From: Streptomyces sp. FIT100
GTDB lineage: Bacteria; Actinomycetota; Actinomycetes; Streptomycetales; Streptomycetaceae
Assembly: GCF_024584805.1 (NCBI RefSeq)
Contig: NZ_CP075715.1
Location: 1,786,001 to 1,850,000, forward strand
DNA length: 64,000 nucleotides
Direction of reading: 5' to 3'
Numbering within the stretch: position 1 is the first letter of the stretch; each line of letters starts with the position of its first letter. The translations under genes and the position numbers were made by a program. Positions 9,260 to 17,626 of the stretch are shown one piece after another. The notes under the pieces are model-generated. The model made no database searches, had not been told where the DNA came from, and worked only from the letters and a program-made list of their open reading frames with translations.

Positions 9260-9904
9260 CTACACCGCGCCGTCCTGCCGTGTTCCCACGACCGCGGGCC
9301 CCGGCGAGGAGGACTCCGGCCGAAGGCCCTTCCTCGTGCGGGCGCGGTCGCGGGTCCACGCAGCCGCGCCCACCAGCACGGCCGCCCCCGCCGCGTACAC
9401 GGGCAGCCACTCGGTCGTGGTGGTGGCGAGGCAGTCGGCAACGGCCTTGCCGCTCTGGGCCTTTTGCGCGTACTCCAAGGCGGCGCCGTCGCGACCGGCC
9501 AGGTCCGCCAGTGCGGCCCTCGACCGGACGGCCTCGTACCTGCCCAGCTCGTGGCAGCCGCTGCGCGTGCCCGGCATCGGGAACAGCCAGGCCGAGCGTT
9601 GCAGCACGGGGGCGAGCGCGATCGCCGCGCACAAGCCGACGACCAGCGAGTACGCGACCAGGGCACGCATGTATGCCGACCGGACGCCGGGTGTCCACGC
9701 CGGCCGCCGGTAGAAGGCGAGGATCACCGCGAACAGCGTCGCCCCGATGTAGGTGGCGAACCACTGCCAGGAACCCTGCGCGAGGGCGAACGTCAGCACG
9801 GCGGCGAGCCCGATGCCGATGACCCCCGCCTGCCCGGAAGCGCCGTCGCCCGCGCCACCGGCGGATGCCGGCCTCCGGGCCCCTTGGGGGGTGGGGTCGT
9901 TCAC
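9260..9904 (-). CDS. Four-helix membrane protein of unknown function
   Basis: 214 residues from GTG 9904, chosen because GGAG lies 6 nt upstream. The first 35 residues are polar and Pro/Gly-rich. Hydrophobic segments follow at about 33-50 (VIGIGLAAVLTFALAQG), 54-70, 87-105 (ALVAYSLVVGLCAAIALAPVL) and 173-190 (WLPVYAAGAAVLVGAAAW). A roughly 65-residue extracytoplasmic region between helices 3 and 4 holds two Cys (SGCHELG and VADCLAT) that could form a disulfide. I do not recognise a family. Confidence 0.6.
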   Translation of the reverse strand: MNDPTPQGARRPASAGGAGDGASGQAGVIGIGLAAVLTFALAQGSWQWFATYIGATLFAVILAFYRRPAWTPGVRSAYMRALVAYSLVVGLCAAIALAPVLQRSAWLFPMPGTRSGCHELGRYEAVRSRAALADLAGRDGAALEYAQKAQSGKAVADCLATTTTEWLPVYAAGAAVLVGAAAWTRDRARTRKGLRPESSSPGPAVVGTRQDGAV

Positions 9905-10437
9905 GGGGCTCTCCTGCCGGGTCGGAGGCCTCATCATCCGCGGCACGGCGGCGCGGGCCCCGGCGCCATGCCGGACGGGTCCGGCGCCCCGCCCGGATGG
10001 AGGGGGTGCCGCAAACCGGCCGGGCCGTGTCCGGCGCATGGCGCCGTTGCGCCCGCAGGGCGGAGCGCGCGGCGTCCGGTGCGTGCCATCGCACGGCGGA
10101 GGATCACCCTCGTACTGGACGCACATGGATGACTCCGGCAACCCAGCGAAGGGACCTACCGGACGTCGCGCGAGGGGCGGGATGCGGACGGACGGCATGC
10201 GGACAGGCGGGATGCGGACAGGCGCGATACGGACGGACGGCATGCGGACAGGCGCGATACGGACGGACGGCATGCGGACAGGCGCGATACGGACAGGCGC
10301 GATACGGACGGACGGCATGCGGACAGGCGCGATACGGACAGGCGCGATACGGACGGACGGCATGCGGACAGGCGCGATACGGACGGACGGGACGTGGACG
10401 GACGGCACGCGGACGGGCGGGATGTGTCGGGCACGGG
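9905..10437. other. Non-coding interval dominated by a minisatellite
   Basis: A 533-nt gap between the membrane-protein start and the 3' end of the SDR gene. The first 275 nt show no gene on either strand that I would support. The rest is the 15-bp tandem repeat listed separately. Open frames run through it only because the repeat period is a multiple of three. Confidence 0.6.
10181..10420. repeat. 16-copy tandem repeat, 15-bp unit
   Basis: Sixteen consecutive 15-mers of consensus SATRCGGACRGRCGS, for example GATACGGACGGACGG, CATGCGGACAGGCGC and GATACGGACAGGCGC. The variants alternate in a higher-order 30/45-bp pattern. It sits directly downstream of the SDR gene (ends 10438, minus strand). 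It has no unique spacers, so it is not CRISPR. Confidence 0.9.
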
Positions 10438-11352
10438 CTACGCCCCGTGCACCCGCCCCGGCGGTTCGGACGCGGCCAGGAGTTTCAGGGTCGCCTCGCC
10501 CGCCTCCGCGGGTGTCCAGCGCGCGCCCTTGTCCGCCGAGGGGCCCGTGCGCCAGCCCTCCATCACCGCGATGCGGCCCGCCTCCGCCTCGAAGACACGG
10601 CCCGTCACGCCCTCCGGCGCCGCCGAGCCCAGCCAGACGACCAGCGGGGAGACGTTCCCGGGGGCCATCGCGTCGAAGGCCCCGGCCGACGAGGGCGCCG
10701 CCATCGTGTCCGCGAAGGTCCGTTCGGTCATACGGGTCCGCGCCGCCGGGGCGACCGCGTTGACCTGGACGCCGTAGCGGGCCAGTTCGGCCGCCGCGAC
10801 CAGTGTCAGGCCCACGACGCCCGCCTTCGCCGCGCTGTAGTTGCCCTGGCCGACCGAGCCGAGCAGGCCCGCGCCCGACGAGGTGTTGACGACCCGCGCG
10901 ACCGGAGCGCGGCCCGCCTTCGCCTCGGCCCGCCAGTGTGCCGCCGCGTGTTTCAACGGCAGGAAGTGGCCCTTGAGATGCACGCGCATCACCGCGTCCC
11001 AGGCGTCCTCGTCGAGGTTGACCAGCATCCGGTCGCGCAGGAACCCCGCGTTGTTGACGAGGGTGTCGAGCCGCCCGTAGGCGTCGAGCGCGGCCGCGAC
11101 CAGTGAGGCCGCGCCCTCGCCGGACGCCACGTCCCCGCCGTGTGCCACCGCCTCGCCGCCGAGCGCACGGATCTCGTCGACGACGGCCTGTGCGGGCCCC
11201 GCCGATCCGCCGCCGCCCCCGTCCAGGCCCACGCCGAGGTCGTTGACGACCACCCTCGCGCCCTCGGCGGCGAAGGCGAGGGCGTGCGCCCTGCCCAGTC
11301 CCCGCCCGGCGCCTGTCACGATCACGACGCGGCCGTCGGCGATCCCGGTCAT
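10438..11352 (-). CDS. SDR-family 3-hydroxyacyl-CoA-type dehydrogenase, Rv3548c-like, KstR2 locus
   Basis: 304 residues from ATG 11352 (GAGGAG upstream). Rossmann motif GAGRGLGRAHA at about residue 14, NNAG at about 95 and the YSAAK catalytic pair at about 163-167 define a short-chain dehydrogenase. The long N-terminal insertion (VNDLGVGLDGGGGG) and length resemble the dehydrogenase domain of multifunctional beta-oxidation enzymes. In mycobacteria the matching gene Rv3548c stands next to a second SDR and divergent from echA20, exactly as here. It probably oxidises a hydroxyacyl-CoA intermediate of steroid C/D-ring breakdown, but the step is not assigned. It follows the next SDR by 97 nt and is likely in the same transcript. 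Confidence 0.7.
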   Translation of the reverse strand: MTGIADGRVVIVTGAGRGLGRAHALAFAAEGARVVVNDLGVGLDGGGGGSAGPAQAVVDEIRALGGEAVAHGGDVASGEGAASLVAAALDAYGRLDTLVNNAGFLRDRMLVNLDEDAWDAVMRVHLKGHFLPLKHAAAHWRAEAKAGRAPVARVVNTSSGAGLLGSVGQGNYSAAKAGVVGLTLVAAAELARYGVQVNAVAPAARTRMTERTFADTMAAPSSAGAFDAMAPGNVSPLVVWLGSAAPEGVTGRVFEAEAGRIAVMEGWRTGPSADKGARWTPAEAGEATLKLLAASEPPGRVHGA

Positions 11353-11449
11353 CTCGTCTCTCCTCGACTCGCTGGAACATCTGCCGACAAGCTCCCGGCC
11401 CCGGCCGGTCCGGACCGGGGACGGCACGGCCCGCCGCCGGCCGGGACCG

Positions 11450-12208
11450 TCACCGTTCCACCCGCGCGGCGGCCAGGAACGCCGGCCGCTCCCCGCCTCC
11501 GTGCACCAGCAGCGACGCCCCGCTCACATATCCCGCCCGCTCCGACGCCAGGAACACCGCGGCGGCCCCGACCTCGTCCGGCTCGGCGAGCCGGCCGAGC
11601 GGCACCGTGCCCCCGACCGCCGCGAGCCCGTCCTCGTCGCCGTAGTGCAGATGCGACAGCTCCGTGCGCACCATCCCGAGCACGAGCGTGTTCACCCGCA
11701 CCTCCGGCGCCCACTCGACCGCCATCGACCGCGCCAGGTTCTCCAGCCCCGCCTTCGCCGCCCCGTAGGCGGCCGTTCCCGGCGAGGGACGCGTGCCGCT
11801 CACGCTGCCGATCATCACGACCGAGCCGCGCGCCGCGCGCAGCAGCCCGTACGCGGCGAGGGACGCGGTCATCGGCGCGACGAGGTTGAGCTCCACCACC
11901 CGCGCGTGCCGCTCGGCCGCGCACTCCCCCAGCGGCCGGTACGGCGTTCCGCCCGCGTTGTTGACGAGCGTGTCAAGGCGCCCGTAGCGGCGCCCGACCT
12001 CGGCGAAGAGGTCCGTGACGGCCGCCGCGTCGCGCAGGTCGACGGGGACGTACGCGGCGGCCCGCCCGCCGGAGACGAGCGTCGCGTCCGGCGGCCGGCG
12101 GGCGCAGACGACGACCTCCGCCCCGGCGGCGAGGAACGCCCGCGCGATCCCCGCGCCGACGCCGCGCGTTCCGCCGGTGACGACGGCGACCCTCCCGTCC
12201 AGCTCCAT
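11450..12208 (-). CDS. SDR-family oxidoreductase, Rv3549c-like, KstR2 locus
   Basis: 252 residues. TGGTRGVGAGIA (NAD(P) site, about residue 11), NNAGGTP, S-x-x-YGAAKAG (catalytic Tyr-Lys) and the C-terminal YVSGASLLVHGG are complete for a classical SDR. It is the first gene of the left-going arm from the divergent promoter holding the KstR2-like box at 12241. Order and orientation match Rv3549c-Rv3548c of Mycobacterium tuberculosis. The specific substrate is unknown. Confidence 0.7.
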   Translation of the reverse strand: MELDGRVAVVTGGTRGVGAGIARAFLAAGAEVVVCARRPPDATLVSGGRAAAYVPVDLRDAAAVTDLFAEVGRRYGRLDTLVNNAGGTPYRPLGECAAERHARVVELNLVAPMTASLAAYGLLRAARGSVVMIGSVSGTRPSPGTAAYGAAKAGLENLARSMAVEWAPEVRVNTLVLGMVRTELSHLHYGDEDGLAAVGGTVPLGRLAEPDEVGAAAVFLASERAGYVSGASLLVHGGGERPAFLAAARVER

Positions 12209-12240
12209 CGGCTGCTACCTTCCTCAACGGACCGTCACCT

Positions 12241-12254
12241 AACAAATGTTTGGT
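12241..12254. promoter_or_regulatory. KstR2-type operator 1
   Basis: AACAAATGTTTGGT fits the published KstR2 pattern AnCAAGnnCTTGnT with two substitutions. Its complement, ACCAAACATTTGTT, differs at one base from the site at 20585-20598. It lies between the divergent SDR (start 12208) and echA20 (start 12276) genes, where the mycobacterial regulon also has a site. KstR2 releases DNA on binding HIP-CoA. Confidence 0.7.
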
Positions 12255-12275
12255 GGAAAGGTAGCTGATCCGCTC

Positions 12276-13127
12276 ATGGGTGTCTCCACCTCCGGCCCGG
12301 AGAAGGGCATTTCCGTCGTCGCCGTCGACTTCCCGCCCGTCAACGCCCTGCCCGTGCAGGGCTGGTACGACCTCGCGGACGCCGTCCGCGCCGCCGGCCG
12401 CGACCGGGAGATCCGCTGTGTCGTCCTGACCGCCGTCGGCCGGGGCTTCAACGCGGGTGTCGACATCAAGGAGTTGCAGCGCGACCCGGGTCACGAGGCG
12501 CTGATCGGCGCCAACCGCGGCTGCCAGGAGGCGTTCGCCGCGGTGTACGAGTGCGAGGTCCCGGTCGTCGCGGCGGTGCAGGGCCACTGCCTGGGCGGCG
12601 GGATCGGTCTGGTCGGGAACGCGGACGTGATCGTCGCGTCCGACGACGCCACCTTCGGGCTGCCGGAGCTGGACCGCGGCGCGCTCGGCGCCGCCACGCA
12701 CCTCGCCCGGCTCGTGCCGCAGCATCTGATGCGCGCCCTCTACTACACCTCGCGCACGGTCACGGCCGCCGAACTCCACGCCCACGGCTCGGTCTGGAAG
12801 GTCGTCCCGCGCGCCCGGCTCGACGCGGCGGCCCTGGAGCTGGCCCGTGAGATCGCCCGCAAGGACGGGCATCTCGTCCGGCTGGCCAAGGCGGCCATCA
12901 ACGGCATCGACCCCGTCGACGTACGCCGCAGCTACCGCTTCGAGCAGGGCTTCACCTTCGAGGCGGCCCTCAGCGGGACGGCCGACCGCGTCCGCGACAC
13001 TTTCGGCAGTCAGGGCAAGGACAGGCAGGGCAAGGACAGCCCGGGCAAGGACAGGCAGGGCAGGGACAGCCAGGGCAAGGACAGGCAGGGCAGGGACAGC
13101 CAGGGCAAGGAGGAGACGAGTGGCTGA
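12276..13127 (+). CDS. echA20: Enoyl-CoA hydratase EchA20 with a repeat-built C-terminal tail
   Basis: 283 residues from ATG 12276. An earlier in-frame ATG at 12246 falls inside the operator and lacks a ribosome site. Crotonase landmarks GRGFNAGVDIKE, ANRGCQEAF, CLGGGIGLVGNADV and ATFGLPELDRGALGAATHL match EchA20 (Rv3550) closely from about residue 8 to 245. EchA20 opens the last steroid ring (COCHEA-CoA hydrolysis in HIP catabolism). The family ends near residue 247; here about 35 extra residues follow, made of Gly-Lys-Asp-Arg-Gln-type 5-residue repeats encoded by a 15-bp tandem repeat. It overlaps ipdA by 8 nt. Confidence 0.85.
   Translation: MGVSTSGPEKGISVVAVDFPPVNALPVQGWYDLADAVRAAGRDREIRCVVLTAVGRGFNAGVDIKELQRDPGHEALIGANRGCQEAFAAVYECEVPVVAAVQGHCLGGGIGLVGNADVIVASDDATFGLPELDRGALGAATHLARLVPQHLMRALYYTSRTVTAAELHAHGSVWKVVPRARLDAAALELAREIARKDGHLVRLAKAAINGIDPVDVRRSYRFEQGFTFEAALSGTADRVRDTFGSQGKDRQGKDSPGKDRQGRDSQGKDRQGRDSQGKEETSG
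13011..13110. repeat. 15-bp tandem repeat in the 3' end of echA20
   Basis: About 6.7 copies of CAGGGCARGGACAGS. In the echA20 frame it encodes a charged Gln-Gly-Lys/Arg-Asp tail absent from the family. The final, partial copy runs into AAGGAGGAG, which is the ribosome-binding site of ipdA, so repeat expansion stays upstream of a needed translation signal. Confidence 0.85.
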
Positions 13128-13971
13128 CAAGACCATGTCCGTCGACGACGCCGTCGGACGGCTGCGCAGCGGCATGACCCTCGGCATCGGCGGCTGGGGC
13201 TCGCGCCGCAAGCCGATGGCCCTGGTCAGGGCGATCCTCCGGACGGGCCTGACGGATCTGACCGTCGTCTCGTACGGCGGCCCGGACGTCGGGCTGCTCG
13301 CCGCCGCGGGCCGTGTCCGCAGGCTCGTCGCGCCGTTCGCGACGCTCGACTCGATCCCCCTGGAGCCGCACTTCCGCGCCGCACGTGAGCGCGCCGCCTT
13401 CGCGATGACCGAGCTCGACGAGGCCATGTTCATGTGGGGGCTGCACGCCGCCGCGAACCGGCTGCCGTTCCTGCCGGTGCGGGCCGGGCTCGGCTCGGAC
13501 GTCATGCGGGTCAACCCGGAGCTGCGGACGGTGCGGTCCCCGTACGAGGACGGCGAGGAGTTCGTCGCCGTGCCGGCCCTGCGGATGGACGCCGCGCTCG
13601 TCCACATGAACCGCGCCGACCGGCTCGGCAACGGCCAGTACCTGGGCCCCGACCCGTACTTCGACGACCTCTTCTGCGAGGCGGCCGACGAGGCGTACGT
13701 CTCGTGCGAGCAGCTCGTCGGGACGGCCGAGCTGACGAAGGACGCCGCCCCGCAGACCCTGCTGATCAGCCGGCACAGCGTGACGGGCGTCGTCGAGACG
13801 CCGAACGGCGCGCACTTCACCTCCTGCGTGCCCGACTACGGCAGGGACGAGGCGTTCCAGAAGCTGTACGCGACCACGCCGTGGGAGGAGTTCGCCGGGC
13901 GGTTCCTGTCCGGCGCGAGCGAGCGCGCCTACCAGTCCGCCGTCCAGACCTGGCACGAGGAGCAGCGGTGA
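13120..13971 (+). CDS. ipdA: COCHEA-CoA hydrolase alpha subunit IpdA
   Basis: 283 residues from GTG 13120, with AAGGAGGAGACGAG directly upstream and an 8-nt overlap with echA20. It has the CoA-transferase family I fold: MTLGIGGWGSRRKPMALV near the N-terminus, TVVSYGGPDVGLL, and YGRDEAFQKLY near the end. IpdA and IpdB form the heterotetramer that hydrolyses a carbon-carbon ring bond in COCHEA-CoA, the last ring cleavage of steroid degradation. They lack the catalytic Glu of true CoA-transferases; I do not see the usual transferase Glu motif in the beta subunit here. The ipdB start overlaps its stop (GTGA). Confidence 0.88.
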   Translation: MADKTMSVDDAVGRLRSGMTLGIGGWGSRRKPMALVRAILRTGLTDLTVVSYGGPDVGLLAAAGRVRRLVAPFATLDSIPLEPHFRAARERAAFAMTELDEAMFMWGLHAAANRLPFLPVRAGLGSDVMRVNPELRTVRSPYEDGEEFVAVPALRMDAALVHMNRADRLGNGQYLGPDPYFDDLFCEAADEAYVSCEQLVGTAELTKDAAPQTLLISRHSVTGVVETPNGAHFTSCVPDYGRDEAFQKLYATTPWEEFAGRFLSGASERAYQSAVQTWHEEQR

Positions 13972-14681
13972 TCAGTCGCGCGGAGTACTGCGTCGTCGCC
14001 TGCGCCGAGGCGTGGCGCGACAACGGCGAGGTGCTGGCCAGCCCGATGGGGCTGATCCCCTCCATCGGCGCACGTCTCGCCAGGCGGACCTTCTCGCCCG
14101 ACCTGCTGCTGACGGACGGCGAGGCGATGCTCGTCGGGCTCGACGGCACGGTCGAGGGCTGGCTGCCGTACCGCCGCCATCTGACGATGGTGACCGGCGG
14201 CCGGCGCCACGTCATGATGGGCGCGAGCCAGATCGACCGGCACGGCAACCAGAACATCTCCTGCATCGGCGACTGGGCCCGGCCGGCGCGGCAGCTCCTC
14301 GGGGTGCGCGGCGCCCCGGTCAACACCCTCAACAATCCGGTGAGTTACTGGATCCCCCGGCACTCCCGGCGGGTCTTCGTCGAGAAGGTCGACATGGTCA
14401 GCGGCGTCGGCCACGACCGTGCGGCGGGGGCGCGCTTCCACCGGATCCCACGGGTCGTCAGCGACCTCGGGGTCTTCGACTTCGCGACTCCGGACCGGTC
14501 CATGCGGCTGGCGTCGGTGCATCCGGGGGTGACGGTCGAGCAGGTGCGGGAGGCGACCGGCTTCGCGCTGGTCATCGATGACGACGTCCCGTGCACACGG
14601 GAGCCGAGCGCCGCGGAGCTGCGGCTGATCCGCGAGGTCCTCGACCCGGACGGGCTGCGCGAGCGCGAGGTCAGGGCCTGA
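13968..14681 (+). CDS. ipdB: COCHEA-CoA hydrolase beta subunit IpdB
   Basis: 237 residues, from GTG 13968 overlapping the ipdA stop by 4 nt. The CoA-transferase beta fold shows in AYCVVACAEAWR-like opening (EYCVVACAEAW), MGLIPSIGARLARRTFSPDLLLTDGEA, VMMGASQIDRHGNQN and LGVRGAPVNTLNNPVSYWIPRHS. Partner of IpdA in the last ring-opening step of HIP catabolism. Gene order echA20-ipdA-ipdB-ipdC is the same as Rv3550-Rv3553. Confidence 0.88.
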   Translation: MISRAEYCVVACAEAWRDNGEVLASPMGLIPSIGARLARRTFSPDLLLTDGEAMLVGLDGTVEGWLPYRRHLTMVTGGRRHVMMGASQIDRHGNQNISCIGDWARPARQLLGVRGAPVNTLNNPVSYWIPRHSRRVFVEKVDMVSGVGHDRAAGARFHRIPRVVSDLGVFDFATPDRSMRLASVHPGVTVEQVREATGFALVIDDDVPCTREPSAAELRLIREVLDPDGLREREVRA

Positions 14682-15766
14682 TGGAGAAGGCGCTGATCGG
14701 GACGGCGCTGACCGGGCTCGTCGGGGTCAGGCACCCCCTCGTCCAGACCGGCATGGGCTGGGTCGCGGGTCCCCGTCTGGTCTCCGCGACGGCCGACGCG
14801 GGCGCGCTCGGGATCCTCGCCTCCGCGACGATGACCCCCGGGCAGCTCCGGGAGGCCGTGCGCGAGGTCAGGTCCCGTACGGACGAGCCCTTCGGGGTCA
14901 ATCTGCGCGCGGACGCCGGGGACGCGCGGGAGCGGGTGCGGATCATCGTCGAGGAGGGCGTACGGGTCGCCTCCTTCGCTCTCGCACCGTCGCGCGAGCT
15001 GATCGCGGAGCTCAAGGACGCGGGCGTCGTCGTCATCCCCTCCGTCGGGGCACGGCGGCACGCCGAGAAGGTCGCGGCGTGGGGCGCGGACGCGGTGATC
15101 GTGCAGGGCGGCGAGGGCGGCGGGCACACCGGGGACACCGCCACGACCGTGCTGCTGCCGCAGGTCGTGGACGCGGTGGACATCCCGGTGGTCGCGGCGG
15201 GCGGCTTCCACGACGGGCGGGGCCTGGTGGCGGCGCTCGCGTACGGGGCGGCGGGGATCGCGATGGGGACCCGCTTCCTGCTCACGTCGGACTCGACGGT
15301 GCCGGACGCCGTCAAGGCCCGCTATCTCGCCGCGTCCGTCAGGGACGTCACGGTGACGACGGCCGTCGACGGGCTCCCGCACCGCATGCTCCGCACGGAC
15401 CTCGTCGAGGCGCTCGAACGTTCCGGCCGCGTCCGGGCCCTGCTGCACGCGCTGCGCCGTGCGGCCGGTTTCCGGAGGCTCTCGGGCCAGTCGTGGGCGG
15501 CGATGGTCCGCGACGGGCTCGCGATGAAGCACGGCAAGGACCTGTCCTGGAGCCAGGTGCTGCTCGCCGCGAACACCCCCGTGCTGTTGAAGGCGGCCAT
15601 GGTCGACGGCCGCACCGACCTCGGCGTGATGGCGTCCGGGCAGGTGGCGGGGGTGATCGAGGACCTGCCCAGCTGCGCGGAGCTCGTCGGGCGGGTGATG
15701 GCGGAGGCGGAGCAGGTGCTGCGGGCCCTGCCGGCCACGGGATGCCCGGGGCACGGCACGGGGTGA
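14681..15766 (+). CDS. ipdC: NAD(P)H-dependent flavin oxidoreductase IpdC (nitronate monooxygenase family)
   Basis: 361 residues from ATG 14681, overlapping the ipdB TGA by one base. TIM-barrel flavoprotein landmarks are HPLVQTGMGWVAGPRLVSATADAGALG, VIVQGGEGGGHTG (FMN phosphate site), VVAAGGFHDGRGLVAALAYGA and MGTRFLL. The family includes 2-nitropropane dioxygenases, but its position after ipdAB identifies it as IpdC, which acts in HIP catabolism on a hydroxylated indane-CoA intermediate. It is the last gene of the right-going arm and is followed by a strong terminator. Confidence 0.85.
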   Translation: MEKALIGTALTGLVGVRHPLVQTGMGWVAGPRLVSATADAGALGILASATMTPGQLREAVREVRSRTDEPFGVNLRADAGDARERVRIIVEEGVRVASFALAPSRELIAELKDAGVVVIPSVGARRHAEKVAAWGADAVIVQGGEGGGHTGDTATTVLLPQVVDAVDIPVVAAGGFHDGRGLVAALAYGAAGIAMGTRFLLTSDSTVPDAVKARYLAASVRDVTVTTAVDGLPHRMLRTDLVEALERSGRVRALLHALRRAAGFRRLSGQSWAAMVRDGLAMKHGKDLSWSQVLLAANTPVLLKAAMVDGRTDLGVMASGQVAGVIEDLPSCAELVGRVMAEAEQVLRALPATGCPGHGTG

Positions 15767-15775
15767 TCGAAGGAC

Positions 15776-15817
15776 GGGCGGCCGGGCCCGGCGGTCGGTC
15801 GCCGGGCCCGGCCGCCC
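15776..15817. terminator. Strong bidirectional terminator, 18-bp stem
   Basis: Arms at 15776-15793 and 15800-15817 are exact complements (core GGCCGGGCCCGGC) around the loop GTCGGT. It lies between ipdC (+) and the helicase gene (-), both ending toward it. Confidence 0.8.
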
Positions 15818-15836
15818 CGCTGGTGGGGCGGACCGG

Positions 15837-17531
15837 CTACTGGGCGGTGGCCCTGAGGCCCCCGGCCCCGCCCTTGGCGCCGCCGGACGCGCGCCCGCGC
15901 GAGCGCCCGCGGCCCGCCTGGGTGCGTCCGGCCTGGGAACGTCCGGCGTCCGCGCGGCCGCCCTCGGTACGTCCGCCCTCCGTACGTCCGCTCTCCGTAC
16001 GTCCGCTCTCCGTACGTCCGCTCTCGGTGCGCCTGCCCTCGGCCCGGCGGCCCTCGGTGCGACGGCCCTCGGTGCGGCGGCCGGACCCGGACCCGGCACC
16101 ACCGCTCCGGGCGCGCTGGCGCTTCGGGCGCGACTGCCCCGAGGGCTGCTGCGGCGGCTGCGGCACCTCGATGGTGACGGCCACACCGGACGGCTCGCGC
16201 GCCCCGGTCAGCCGGGCCAGTTCGTCGTCGCTGGACTTGATCCTGGCCGTCTGCGGGCTGATGCCGGCGTCCGACATGAGCCGGGTCATCTCCCGCTTCT
16301 GCTCGGGCAGTACGAGGGTGACGACACTGCCCGACTCGCCGGCCCGCGCGGTGCGCCCGCCCCGGTGCAGATAGTCCTTGTGGTCCATCGGCGGATCGAC
16401 GTTAACGACGAGGTCCAGGTCGTCGATGTGGATGCCGCGCGCCGCCACATTGGTCGCCACCAACGCGGTGACCTGCCCGTTCTTGAACTGGTCGAGGGTG
16501 CGGTTGCGCTGCGGCTGCGTACGGCCGCCGTGCAGGCCCCCGGCTCGTACGCCGCTGGCGAGCAGCCGCTTGACCAGCCGGTCCACGGACCGCTTGGTGT
16601 CCAGGAAGAGGATCACCCGGCCGTCGCGGGCCGCTATACGGGTGGTGACCGCCTTCTTGTCCGTCTCGTCGGCGATGTACAGGACGTGGTGGTCCATCGT
16701 GGTCACGGCGCCCGCGGAGGGGTCGACCGAGTGCACGACGGGGTCGGCCAGGAAGCCCCGGACGAGCCGGTCGACGTTCCGGTCCAGGGTCGCCGAGAAC
16801 AGCATCCGCTGCCCGTCCGGCTCAACCTGCTTCAGCAACGCCGTGACCTGCGGCAGGAAGCCCATGTCGGCCATCTGGTCGGCCTCGTCCAGAACCGTGA
16901 TCGCCACCTGGTCCAGCCGGCAGTCACCGCGCTCGATGAGGTCCTTGAGCCGTCCGGGCGTCGCCACCAGGACCTCGGCGCCGCGCCTCAGCGCGGCCGC
17001 CTGCCTGGTGATCGACATTCCGCCGACGACCGTGGCCAGCCGCAGGTTCACGGCGGTCGCGTAGGGGGTGAGGGCGTCGGTGACCTGCTGTGCGAGCTCA
17101 CGGGTGGGCACGAGCACCAGGGCGAGCGGCACACCGGGCTCGGCACGCCGCCCGGCGGTGCGGGCGAGCAGCGCGAGGCCGAAGGAGAGGGTCTTGCCGG
17201 AGCCGGTCCGCCCGCGGCCGAGGACGTCGCGTCCCGCGAGGGAGTTCGGCAGGGTGGCCGCCTGGATCGGGAAGGGCTCGGTCACGCCCTGGGCGGTGAG
17301 GGTCTTCAGCAGGGCCGCGGGCAGCTCCAGCTCACCGAACGACGCCACGGCGGGCAGGGCGGGCGTGCTGGATTCCGGCAGGGTGAACTCCTGCGGACGC
17401 GTGACAGGGCGCCCACCGCCGGAGCCCTTCGCCGGCCGCTTCGCGGGCGGGGTCGCGGCCTGGTTCGCGGTGCGCTGCGCCGGTCGCCTGCGCGCGGGAC
17501 GTGCGGGACGTTCGGAGTGGGAGCGAGTCAT
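15837..17531 (-). CDS. DEAD-box RNA helicase with basic repeat tail
   Basis: 564 residues from ATG 17531. All core motifs are present: Q motif (ESTPALPAVASFGEL...FPIQAATLP), GRTGSGKT (Walker A), PTRELAQQ, TPGRLKDL, DEAD, SAT, RGIHIDDLDLV and HRGGRTARAGESG. The N-terminal 60 residues are basic and Pro/Ala-rich. The C-terminus is about 130 residues of Arg/Gly/Ser/Thr/Glu-rich tandem repeats (units like GRRTE, SGRTE), of the kind that bind RNA loosely or drive condensation. It lies downstream of a cold-shock protein gene but behind a terminator, and probably unwinds RNA at low temperature. Both genes interrupt the steroid locus and are probably core genes. Confidence 0.88.
   Translation of the reverse strand: MTRSHSERPARPARRRPAQRTANQAATPPAKRPAKGSGGGRPVTRPQEFTLPESSTPALPAVASFGELELPAALLKTLTAQGVTEPFPIQAATLPNSLAGRDVLGRGRTGSGKTLSFGLALLARTAGRRAEPGVPLALVLVPTRELAQQVTDALTPYATAVNLRLATVVGGMSITRQAAALRRGAEVLVATPGRLKDLIERGDCRLDQVAITVLDEADQMADMGFLPQVTALLKQVEPDGQRMLFSATLDRNVDRLVRGFLADPVVHSVDPSAGAVTTMDHHVLYIADETDKKAVTTRIAARDGRVILFLDTKRSVDRLVKRLLASGVRAGGLHGGRTQPQRNRTLDQFKNGQVTALVATNVAARGIHIDDLDLVVNVDPPMDHKDYLHRGGRTARAGESGSVVTLVLPEQKREMTRLMSDAGISPQTARIKSSDDELARLTGAREPSGVAVTIEVPQPPQQPSGQSRPKRQRARSGGAGSGSGRRTEGRRTEGRRAEGRRTESGRTESGRTESGRTEGGRTEGGRADAGRSQAGRTQAGRGRSRGRASGGAKGGAGGLRATAQ
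15918..16080. repeat. 15-bp tandem repeats in the helicase 3' end
   Basis: About ten degenerate 15-mers; the cleanest run is GTCCGCTCTCCGTAC and variants at 15971-16075. They encode the 5-residue units (Ser/Gly-Gly-Arg-Thr-Glu) of the helicase tail. Same period as the repeats at 10181 and 13011. Confidence 0.8.
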
Positions 17532-17570
17532 TCGGGATTGATTGCCTTCCTGGGCCTGAGGACAGCACAA

Positions 17571-17605
17571 GCCGGGGCCCGCTCCTCGAGGATGCGGGCC
17601 CCGGC
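17571..17605 (-). terminator. Terminator after the cold-shock gene
   Basis: GCCGGGGCCCGC (17571-17582) and its exact complement (17594-17605) flank an 11-nt loop; TTGTGC follows in the minus direction. It separates the cold-shock gene from the helicase start 40 nt further on. Confidence 0.8.
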
Positions 17606-17626
17606 TGCGTGGTACGCGTCCGGGTG

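Noticed and set aside
10181..10420. CRISPR array
   Set aside because: The 15-bp units are directly adjacent with no unique spacers, and no cas genes are present.
9305..11380. A fusion protein spanning the membrane protein, the repeat and the SDR antisense
   Set aside because: The frame is open only because of the repeat and high GC. The real membrane protein begins at GTG 9904 behind GGAG.
12246..12275. Upstream ATG as the start of echA20
   Set aside because: It lies inside the KstR2-type box, has no ribosome site, and the family homology starts after the ATG at 12276.
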